Part shown: piece after piece, positions 1 through 7,945 of the stretch
How positions within the stretch are numbered: position 1 is the first letter of the stretch
Layout of the letters: each line of letters begins with the position of its first letter
Assembly (NCBI GenBank): GCA_001579985.1
Contig: LRSR01008703.1
Span: 1-30,878, forward strand
Length of the DNA: 30,878 nucleotides
Reading direction: 5' to 3'
Origin: Hypsibius dujardini
Lineage: Eukaryota; Tardigrada; Eutardigrada; Parachela; Hypsibiidae
Notes under the pieces: generated by a model
Databases searched by the model: none
What the model saw: only the letters and a program-made list of their open reading frames with translations
What the model was told of the DNA's origin: nothing
Position numbers and translations under genes: made by a program

Positions 1-70
1 GACAGACAGGCAGACAGGCAGACAGACAGACAGACAGGCAGACAGACAGACAGGCAGGCAGGCAGACAAG
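1..70. repeat. GACA/GGCA microsatellite
   Basis: Imperfect tetranucleotide array at the left edge, in a DDX18 intron, ending about 25 bases before the splice acceptor. Confidence 0.95.
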
Positions 71-94
71 TAAAATTCGCTGATCCTTTTATAG

Positions 95-722
95 GAATAC
101 ATCCATCGTGTTGGTCGGACAGCTCGCGGGGAAGGCGGACGCGGTCAGGCCCTGCTCATTCTCCGGCCGGAAGAGTTGGGATTTTTGCGCTACCTGAAGG
201 CGGTCCGTGTACCCCTCACCGAGTTTGAGTTCTCCTGGAACAAAGTGGCGGATGTGCAGAGCGAACTGGAGAAGCTGATCGACAAGACCTACTACCTCAA
301 CATGTCCGCAAGGGAAGCCTACATTTCCTACGTCCGTGCATACGACTCACACCACCTCAAAACCATTTTCGACGTCAACACGCTGGATCTGACGCTCGTG
401 GCGAAGTCCTTCGGGTTTAAGGTCGCACCGATGGTCCAACTAGGTGAATATTCCCCCTCCCCTCCCCCCCCCGCGAAGATGAAGTTATATTATCACTTCA
501 TTTTGTACTTTTTTTTTATTTTTTCTAATTTTTTTTTAATTTATGCGATCTTTGTTTAATTTAAGTTTATCTGGAAACTAATTCTCTTGTTCTGCAGGAG
601 TGGCTAGCAGCAAGGCCAAGGGCAGACAGGCTGTCGGAGCCGGCTACCACCGCCCGGCGATCGCGCAGAAGAGGAAAATTTACAAGCAGTTTGCCACGCC
701 CAAAGAGCAGGAATACATGTGA
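95..722 (+). CDS. DDX18: DDX18/HAS1 DEAD-box RNA helicase, C-terminal two exons
   Basis: The last 157 residues of a nucleolar DEAD-box helicase that works in large-subunit ribosome biogenesis. Exons are 95-443 and 598-722; the 444-597 intron has GT/AG ends and phase 1, and the stop is TGA at 720-722. The first exon opens just after a TAG acceptor with helicase motif VI (HRVGRTARG), followed by LRPEELGFLRYLK and, further on, RAYDSHHLK and FGFKVAP, the characteristic HAS1/DDX18 tail. The basic end (AQKRKIYKQFATP) replaces the glycine-rich tail of the human protein. Upstream exons with the ATPase core lie outside the window. A GACA microsatellite ends about 25 bases before the acceptor. The gene is convergent with the NYN gene. 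Family assignment is firm; orthology rests on the tail motifs. Confidence 0.93.
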
Positions 723-922
723 AATTGTTTGGAGATGCGTTTTTTTTTTCTTCATCCGGAACTGTTTTATGGAACTGTCGTTTATTGCGGATCTTTGGAG
801 ATTTGGCTCGTACAAGTGCAAAGTGGGCACCCAGACTGACTGGACGATTTCGCCAATAATTGACAGATTTGAAACTAAGAGGAAGGAAAGGGATAGACGT
901 ACATGCCCGATAGGGAAGGAAA

Positions 923-1150
923 CAGACAATCAATAGATCAATCAATCACGCGCCAGTGAAAGAAACGATACAGACAATCAATAGATCAATCAATCATGTG
1001 CCTGTGAAAGAAACGATACAGACAATCAATAGATCAATCAATCATGCGCCAGGGAAAGAAACGATACAGACAATCAATCGATCAATCGACCATGCGCCAG
1101 GGAAAGAAACGATACAGACAATCAATAGATCAATCGACCATGCGCCAGGG
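923..1150 (+). repeat. 48-bp minisatellite, about 4.8 units
   Basis: Units begin at 923, 971, 1019, 1067 and 1115, exactly 48 bases apart, each starting CAGACAATCAAT and differing by a few substitutions. It sits between the convergent DDX18 and NYN genes, in their 3' flanks. It stays open as a 16-residue repeat in one frame only because 48 is divisible by three. I do not regard it as coding. Confidence 0.9.
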
Positions 1151-1170
1151 GAAAATTCCTTTAAGGTGAA

Positions 1171-2451
1171 CTAAAAACGAGATAAGTCTACGCCGAAGTT
1201 GAAGTGCCACCAGAACAGAGGCAAGGCGCGCGAGACAACGGACCAGGCGTCCTTGTTGAGGCCGTAAGGGCAGATGTGTGCCGCTGACCAGGCCTGGTAA
1301 GGGTTGGAATAGGCGAGCTCCTTGTGCCATTCGATGAGGTTCGGATCGCCTACATAAAGAAAAACTTTGAAAAGGGATACGATAAAAGTTAATATAAATA
1401 ACTTTTTTTCTTCTTCATTAGCTTTTAGAAAAAAGCTTTTTAAAAGTGAAGTAAAAAGATACGATAACTTTATAAGTAGTAAATTTCTATAGGAAACTAT
1501 ACTAAACTAATACCGGACATCGACCGACCATGCTTGTGGAGCATGTACCTGTTGATATTTTAATTTATTTTATTTAAAAACAAAACTACACAACACCGAC
1601 AGTTGAAATATAATTTAAATTTCGTAATGATGAATTAACCGAAAGCAGTGTCGTTGAGGTAAATTTAAATAATAGAGACGTTTAAGCAAACCGGCGTAAG
1701 CGGAGACAGGGACAGCGTACGAGCTGTGGAACGTTTAATCGGCCAGGCGACGCTTGTGCTGCGTGTACGGTGCACACGTTCCACTCCAGTACGACTGTCC
1801 CTGTCTAACGCGAAAACACAGTACGCTTACGACTGGATGTTTAAGCAACTCGGCGTAAGGCGCAAGAGCAGAAAATTTCAAGGAAACCATTTAATTTGGC
1901 TAGGGCGAATTCTACTGAAATTTTTTTACTCCGTTCTTACGGCGAAACATAAGGCCCATTGCCCCTTACGTCAGGCAGTAGCGTAAGAAATTAACCTTAA
2001 GAGAGGCCGCACCCCGTGCCTCATTCCTATTGGTCCGTGTCCGTAAGTTTACTCTTACGCTACGCTTACGCCGACTGCTTAAACGTCCCTAATGAATTAA
2101 AATCAATGAAATTGGTTAGTTCATTTTTAATTTAATTCGTTTAAATATATATTAAAGAAGTCGATTTCAAATAACTCGCAGCTTATAGATTGATCAATCA
2201 ACCATACCGCTTAGCAGCAAGAGTAGGCTGCCGTCCTGCTCCTCTCGATGCTGACGAATCCGCCAACGAATCTGCGCTCGCGTCGCCTCCCTGTCGTCAT
2301 CCGCGGTTTTGGTCTTCACCTAACCGAATCCAGAATTCAAGACCCAGATTCAATCATCCAGTGAACCAGAAAACCATTCAGTCAGTCTATCTGTCTGTCT
2401 GTGTGTCTGTGTGTCTGTGTGTCTGCCTGTCTGTGTGTCTGCCTGCCTACC

Positions 2452-2501
<50 letters not shown>

Positions 2502-2979
2502 ACTGACTGTCTGACTGTCTGACTGTCTGACTGTCTGTTTCTCTGTCTGTTATCTGCCTGTCGGTCTGTCTATGATACTCAAAGAAGAGACTTACATCCG
2601 CCACCTTGCACAACCGCCGGATCTGTGTGATGGCCTGCTCCCGTCCCGGGTAGTGGAACTTCTGCCGCGTGTAACAGAACCGGATTGTGGGACGCTCCCA
2701 ATATCCCATGACCCGGCAGAGCTGGACCAGTGACTCCAGCGCCAACTCCGTGCGACCTCCCGACCCGACCGGGGCAGTGTCGAAGTCCCACATGATGACC
2801 GGGGCGGGAAGACGCGGCGGGATATAAGGAGACGGCTGGAAGAACATTGTCGGGCTCGTTGGCGGCGACAGCGGCTGATGAGGTAGATAATAGTACGCCA
2901 TCATCGGTGGAGTTAATTGGAACGGCTGCTGTTGAGGAGGATGGTACAGCTGACCGGGTTCCTGCTGGTAATAAGTCAT
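1171..2979 (-). CDS. NYN-domain (PIN-like) putative ribonuclease, three exons
   Basis: A 224-residue protein assembled from exons 2979-2596, 2319-2208 and 1349-1171 (intron phases 0 and 1; stop TAG at 1171-1173). Residues 1-58 are a Pro/Gln/Tyr-rich leader (for example QPFQLTPPMMAYYYLPHQP). The rest fits an NYN nuclease fold: VIMWDFDTAPV with the first metal-binding Asp pair, an acidic TADDD motif at the start of exon 2, and LLLLLSGDPN across the second junction matching the family's LxSGDxDF strand. NYN proteins are PIN-like RNases or RNA-binding regulators such as MARF1. No LOTUS or RRM domain is present, so this is a minimal single-domain version. Intron 2 holds a MITE and intron 1 a TGTC array. 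Exon joins are my inference from phase and motif order. The start is the first ATG of the open exon. Confidence 0.7.
1674..2090. mobile_element. MITE-like element with about 28-bp terminal inverted repeats
   Basis: About 417 bp inside intron 2 of the NYN gene. The left end (AGAGACGTTTAAGCA followed by GGCGTAAGCG) is matched by the reverse complement of the right end (AGGGACGTTTAAGCA followed by CGGCGTAAGCG). AAT lies on both sides (1671-1673 and 2091-2093), a possible 3-bp target duplication. Inside are another terminal-like motif near 1839 and a hairpin whose arms lie at about 1705-1732 and 1779-1808. No transposase is encoded. Confidence 0.75.
2381..2575. repeat. TGTC microsatellite
   Basis: About 195 bases of CTGT units with TGTG and CTGA variants, in intron 1 of the NYN gene. 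It ends about 20 bases from that intron's 5' splice site. Confidence 0.95.
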
Positions 2980-3318
2980 TGATGAAGTCCCGGGGTTGGA
3001 ATGGGGAAATGTTACAGTAAAAAGTTCAGGCAAGAAGGGAATGTTTTGGTGAGAGGATCATCGACGCGCACGTGGATCATGCAAAACGAAAAGCGAATGT
3101 TGGAGGCCAACTAGCGCTTGATCGGTCGGGCGTGGTGCGTTATCTGAATCGATGACGTCAATGGTGATCGCGTTCAACCAATCACGCGAGAGCTTTTGGA
3201 AATCGCATTGGGTGCCAAGTTGAACTGCAATTAGTGAGTCACGCCTTTTTCTAAACCAAAGCCCGAGACGTTGTTTTTGTATCCTAACCGCTCACGTGTG
3301 GTGACTTCAGCGAGGGCG
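2980..3318. promoter_or_regulatory. Bidirectional spacer between the NYN gene and the 595-residue gene
   Basis: Two start codons face away from each other 339 bases apart. The spacer holds a perfect CRE palindrome TGACGTCA at 3153-3160 and a CCAAT-like CAACCAATCACG at about 3175-3186. No TATA box is obvious. Promoter function is inferred from layout and motifs. Confidence 0.5.
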
Positions 3319-3501
3319 ATGGTTTCTGGAGGAGGAAGGTCGAGTACGCGTACAGCAGAATCAAGTACTACAAATGTCTGTTTGTCCGTCTGTCTGTCTG
3401 CCTGTCTGCCTGTCTGCCTGTCTGTCTGTTTGTCTGTCTGCCTGTTTGCCTGTCTGTTTGTCTGTTTGTCTGTCTGTCTGCCTGTTTGTCTGTCTGTCTG
3501 T

Positions 3502-3534
<33 letters not shown>

Positions 3535-4126
3535 TGCCTGCTTGTCTGTCTGTCTGTCAAAGGTCTGCCGTAAACCGTTGTCCTTTTTGTTCGTTTGGGT
3601 TCCCTCCCGTGTAGCCCTTTTGTCACTTAATGGTAGGTAGGCTAACAAGGCTTGTACGTCCGGTAGTCAAGGCAATGACCAACTTGAAAGTAGACTTGAA
3701 TTTAGGACGCGGGAGATTTAATTAGAAAAGATCTGTATAAACGATTTAAGATTAAGTGTGTTTTTTGTTCCAGTGATTTGAGCTTGCTTACTCGGTAGAG
3801 TCCTGTGCTCCTTGTACAACATCATGAACGTCTCGCAACGGAGTTCCGAATCGTCTGTGAGTGTTTTAGGCAAAGGTGAGGTGTTCGTAGTTGATTCTCT
3901 CGTTCTTTCTTCTCAGTTAACTTTGCTCCCAAACTACTGGTGTCTATCTGCACAGTCGTTTTGGAAGATGACTGTTCTACATGGCCAGGACTTTCGCGGC
4001 TGCTGGTTCCGCAGTCGGACATCTTAGACTGGGGTACCGTCTTGTATCAGGTATGTCCAATGAACACATACGAACACTGGCAGGGTAAACACATATTCAG
4101 AAAGGAACAGTCCGACACACGACAGG

Positions 4127-4176
<50 letters not shown>

Positions 4177-5897
4177 AACAGACAAATAGACAGTCAGACA
4201 CAGACACAGACGCAGACACAGACACAGACACAGACACAGACACAGACACAGACACAGACACAGACACAGACACAGACACAGACACACGCATAAAAATATA
4301 CCTGCAGGCAGATCTCCCGGCAATCATTCCAACAACCTATGCAGAGTTTTGTTGCCATTACAATTTTGTGGCAGGGACCTGGAAAAGTAGTTATCCATCC
4401 GACTAGCGTCTACTACCGACCCTTCCATGTCACCATAACCTCCAACAAAGACAGCTCTGTCTTACGAATCCAGCGATTTGAATACCGCTCGGTAACTCAA
4501 CAACTTCCCTTCTTGCAGACAGGACCTGAAACTTTGGTATGTAACGTGGTGGTGCTCTTTTTTTTCGTATAGTGCAGCCCGCGTCGGTTTTATCACTCGG
4601 ACTGCTGGGCATCAAAGACATCGAACCGAAAGACTCCCATCCCATCTCCATGTGGTACATGGCGGCCACACCGGATATCGCTAAGATGATGTTGATCCTT
4701 GATGTCTGTCAAAGTAAGTACATTTTTTTCAATGACAATCATTAGAAAATAAAAAGTAATGTACTAACTCTAAACATTCTTTTTCAAATTTCCACATCCG
4801 TAAAAAATTAAACGTCTATTTAAATTATTCGTTCTACCAAAAAATATTTATAGCTGTACAAGTAATTTTAGGTAATGGAAAACTGGTTGCGCCGCGTAAT
4901 AAGTGTTTTGGTTGATAATAGTTTTTATTTATTTTCGTTTTCGCCATATATTTAGCAATTTGAAACGACGGAGTAAAACGAAGAGAGCGTCAGTTTTCCA
5001 TATCCATAGACAGACAGGTAGACAGACAGACAGGCAGGCAGGCAGACAGGCAGGCAGACAGACAGGCAGACAGGCAGACAGGCAGACAGATAAACAGATA
5101 GACAGGCAGACATACAGACATACAGACAGGCAGGTAGACAGAGAGACAGACAAAGAGACAGAGAGACAGGCAGGCAGGCAGACAGACAGACAGATCAAGC
5201 GATCGGAATTCTTCTTCTTTCTTATTTATTTTTGTTTCGTCATATATTTAGCAATTCGAAACGACGGAGTAAAACGGGGACAGCGTCAGTTTTCCATATC
5301 TCGTATGGCGAGCGCCCTGACTCCGGCCGGGATCCTTCCTCTGCAGAACTACTTTCAGTTGGAGTTCACCACACACAACAGTAACGAATCACCGGAAAAA
5401 GTAATCCTTCAGATCTGCGACGAGGAGACCGACCAGGGCTGCTCGAAACTGCTGGAGCGAATCGGACGCCACCTGCGGCACCGTCAGCTACCGCTCTATC
5501 CACATTGTCTGGAATGGGCGTTGCTTCAGGACACCATCAGGAGAGTTCATTGCAGGATGATCTACAATCCGGCGGTGTGTCAAGTCGCGGATTCTTCCTA
5601 CATTCAACCGGATGGCCATTACGAAGTTAATAATTTTCTATCTGGATCTGAATGAATATACATCAAATCTCTTGTGTGTTATTCTGCAAATAGGAAATGA
5701 TAGTAGCCACTGCTCCAGACCTGGCGCGGAGGCTGCTTGGATACCCCAACCCTCATCTATGTGTACTGGGATACCGAAAGGAGAAGCTCATTTGCATCCA
5801 GCTGTTTCATACCTCTCAGGTACAAAACAGACAGCTGAAGTAAAGAAAAGATAAATCAGATACATAGACAGGCACGCACGCAGGCACGCAAGCACGC

Positions 5898-5947
<50 letters not shown>

Positions 5948-7395
5948 CCTTTCGCATAAGTTGGTACAATTACAGACAGACATTATTGTATGTGTACAGT
6001 GCGGCAAAGATTAATTTTATTTTGTAAATGCTTTAGAGCATGACTCAGTGCCATGAACAACCGGATAAGAAATTCCCGAAGCAGGAGATTTGGATTGGTG
6101 CGGACGAAGCGTTTCCCGCATTCATCCGGCTACTTCGAATATTTCAAGGTGATTGTCTACGACCACACATAGCAGTAAACTTTCTTCTGAATTATAATTG
6201 ATCTAAGCCGCTAAAATAAATTACTGTTATTTAAATATTTTTAAGTGTCGAACGCTATCTATAACTGGACATGTTAATAGGTGGCCATTGACGTTACGTA
6301 TTGAATTGGCCAAGATATGTATTATATATACATTTCTGGTTTCTCTGAAATATTTATACCAGGCGAGTTTAATGTTGCAGTGATCGAAGGTGGCGGTAGC
6401 GCTGCGGAATACGGCAAACGAGTCAGTTCCTACTCCGCCGAACGGTTCCTCCGCGACGGTCAGCTTCCGACGAGCAACGATCGTGTCTTCGTGCTGCCAC
6501 TCGGTCACGGCGCCAAACTCGAATTCGGATTCGTGCAGTTTTCCGGTGACTCAGTCGGCTACAGTCGCTTCGCCAGTCAGATTGACGCGATCTTACAGGT
6601 ATGAGATGAAATCTGTATTTCGGTTCACTCATGGATTTCTCTTTGGCGACAGGTGCTTGATTGTTTGATTTTCTGTACAATATTCCTGGAAATCAAGCAA
6701 TCAAGCACCTTTAATCAAGGAGAAACGCATGAGTGAGCCGATTTATCGACCAAGTGGAGGGTGAGCCGAAATATGGATTATACCTCGGGCTCTGTAGTAT
6801 TGACTTGTATGTATCAAAATATTTAACCGAATGTAAAATTGTAAAATACACACATGGCAAAAACCTTGGGCTGACCGAATTAAGCACTTTAACTCGGACG
6901 CTGTGTACGACATGCGTCGAACGAGTGAAATGGCTTAACTCGGTTAGCGCAAGGTTTCTGCCACGTGTGTAACGCTGCTTGCAGGAGATCGTCGCAAGTT
7001 GTCGAGCCGGTGCGGAGGTGCGCGACAGTCGAAACCGGCCCCCCAGCGTCATTCCCCCTTCCTCCGTTAAAGAAGCCACTTCGGTGGATCTTCACCGTGC
7101 TTTTTCTCATCGCCTAAATATCGGCAATCGGGATGTCAGTAATCTAGTTTCCGAAGTCACGATATCGATTCCTGAGCAGTTACAGGAGAGTGAGGAAACG
7201 GAGGTGAAACGGTCCGTCTCCGACTCGGAGAGATGGGCATGGGCCACGCCCCGGGAGCGTTGTCCCGGAGGTCCACAACAACTGCCGACGGAAGATGTGC
7301 TGTACGCTCCCGATCTCAACGGTCGATTATGTCCCACCCCCGATGATTCACATCAAGCTTCAGCGGATCGTTCAATTCCGTTCACTTGTCCGTGA
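3319..7395 (+). CDS. Unrecognised 595-residue protein, ten exons
   Basis: I do not recognise this protein. Exons: 3319-3375, 3799-3856, 3917-4050, 4375-4536, 4578-4713, 5252-5625, 5694-5819, 6037-6148, 6381-6598, 6985-7395. All boundaries are GT/AG, phases agree and the lengths total 1788 nt. The start ATG has good context (GCGATGG). The N-terminus is Ser/Thr/Gly-rich; the middle is mixed alpha/beta-like (NFAPKLLVSICTVVLEDD, MAATPDIAKMMLILDVCQ, APDLARRLLGYPNPHLCVLG); the last 137 residues look disordered and acidic or Ser-rich. I see no signal peptide or clear membrane segment. Exon 2 is the weakest call: another frame of it is open with a donor near 3877. The final roughly 30 codons and the stop lie in a MITE. 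The first about 50 bases of exon 6 are duplicated upstream at 4955. Confidence 0.7.
3376..3558. repeat. TCTG microsatellite starting at a 5' splice site
   Basis: Intron 1 of the 595-residue gene begins GTCTGTTTGTCCGTCTG, so the array itself supplies the donor. CTGT and CTGCC variants run to about 3558. Confidence 0.9.
4122..4290. repeat. GACA array passing into a GACACA hexanucleotide array
   Basis: GACA units to about 4200, then a long regular GACACA stretch to 4290. It lies in intron 3 of the 595-residue gene. Confidence 0.95.
4903..5308. repeat. Partial intron-exon duplication flanking a microsatellite
   Basis: A segment of about 85-90 bases at about 4920-5008 recurs at about 5215-5300. 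Both copies contain ATATTTAGCAATT, GAAACGACGGAGTAAAACG and GCGTCAGTTTTCCATATC. The downstream copy holds the acceptor and first codons of exon 6. The upstream copy has TGA where exon 6 has CGA, so it cannot serve as an exon in that frame. Confidence 0.8.
5008..5192. repeat. GACA microsatellite
   Basis: Array with GGCA and GATA variants in intron 5 of the 595-residue gene. It is flanked by two copies of the intron-exon segment described at 4903-5308. Confidence 0.95.
5868..5946. repeat. GACA/GCACGCAG microsatellite
   Basis: Short array in intron 7 of the 595-residue gene, beginning with CACGCAGG variants and becoming pure GACA. Confidence 0.9.
6616..6773. mobile_element. Foldback element, family 2, copy 1
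   Basis: It starts TATTTCGGTTCACTCATG and ends with the inverse, CATGAGTGAGCC and GAGCCGAAATA. The arms meet around TGCTTGATTG and CAATCAAGCA. The left arm is shorter than in the copy at 30069. It lies in intron 9 of the 595-residue gene, 17 bases after the 5' splice site. Confidence 0.8.
6847..6971. mobile_element. Short foldback element, family 3
   Basis: A 125-bp imperfect palindrome: TACACACATGGCAAAAACC at the left against the complement of GGTTTCTGCCACGTGTGTA at the right. Arms continue through GACCGAATTAAGC and GGCTTAACTCGGTTA. It ends 13 bases before the exon 10 acceptor at 6985. Confidence 0.75.
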
Positions 7396-7583
7396 TTGGT
7401 CCGTTGGTTTCTGCCTGAAAGGCTGTGCTACCTTGCTTGCTTGATTGAAATGATAATTTCGGTTTCAAAAATTTCAAGTCAATAAAGTGTAAGTGAATCT
7501 GAATGAACAACCAAGCGAGCGACAGAACGTGTTTTCGGGCTGGACCTAAAATCGACCCTTGAGATCGGGAGCGTACAGTACAA
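7294..7583. mobile_element. MITE family 1, copy 1, overlapping a terminal coding exon
   Basis: Inverted ends of about 36 bases (CTGTACGCTCCCGATCTCAA at left, its complement at right) enclose about 215 bases. The interior (CCCACCCCC, then GTTCAAT...GTTCACT...GTGATTGGT) matches copies at 14688 and 24615 in the same order and orientation. The element contains the last roughly 32 codons and TGA of the 595-residue gene and a poly(A) signal, AATAAA, at 7481-7486. Confidence 0.7.
7481..7486 (+). promoter_or_regulatory. Candidate poly(A) signal AATAAA
   Basis: Canonical hexamer 86 bases after the TGA of the 595-residue gene, inside the MITE copy. No competing signal is nearer. Confidence 0.55.
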
Positions 7584-7945
7584 GGGGATAATAACGCAGC
7601 TGTAGCTCTCAGTAATCCATCCAGCTGTCTCTGTCATTTTCGTTATTTCAGTACTACAGTACCATGTTCAGATAGGACCCGCTTAAACGGCGGTCCTATT
7701 ATCCTTGGCCTCCCACGCATGGAGTAGGACCTACGCCAATGGGATTGGTCTTGCGTGATATAGCAGCACGTCCAAAATTCTTGGTCTCAACCAGAAAGAT
7801 TTAACTCATCACGTGTTAATATGTACTGAATTTATGCATTAGTCATCACGTGACCCAACATGTATTATAGGATCTAACGTTCAGTGTTTGCCTTTCACAA
7901 CAACCGAGCGAGCCGTTGGTGTACACAAACAATAATTTTCGGTAG
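7584..7945 (+). promoter_or_regulatory. Presumed anillin promoter and 5' region with paired E-boxes
   Basis: No convincing exon is visible here. Two CATCACGTG E-boxes (CACGTG at 7810-7815 and 7847-7852) lie 37 bases apart. The untranslated first exon of anillin is probably here, but I cannot place it. Confidence 0.4.

Noticed and set aside
923-1150. CRISPR-like regular repeat spacing
   Set aside because: The whole 48-base unit repeats, with no unique spacers, and the surrounding DNA is eukaryotic.
956-1174. 72-codon repeat protein
   Set aside because: It is a 48-bp minisatellite whose unit is divisible by three. No promoter or homologous protein supports it.
3374-3640. Open frames of Ser/Cys/Leu/Val repeats or Gln/Thr/Asp/Arg repeats on both strands
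   Set aside because: These are tetranucleotide arrays read in frame; they occur wherever the repeat lacks a stop and show no independent coding signal. The same holds near 4024-4323, 11257-11624, 13410-13634, 17607-17886, 18452-18673, 21376-21791, 27301-27635 and 28372-28708.
3786-3877. Alternative exon 2 of the 595-residue gene, in another frame with donor AAAG/GTGAGG near 3877
   Set aside because: It also joins in phase to exon 3, but it needs a different upstream exon frame without a visible start codon. I preferred the model beginning at the ATG at 3319.
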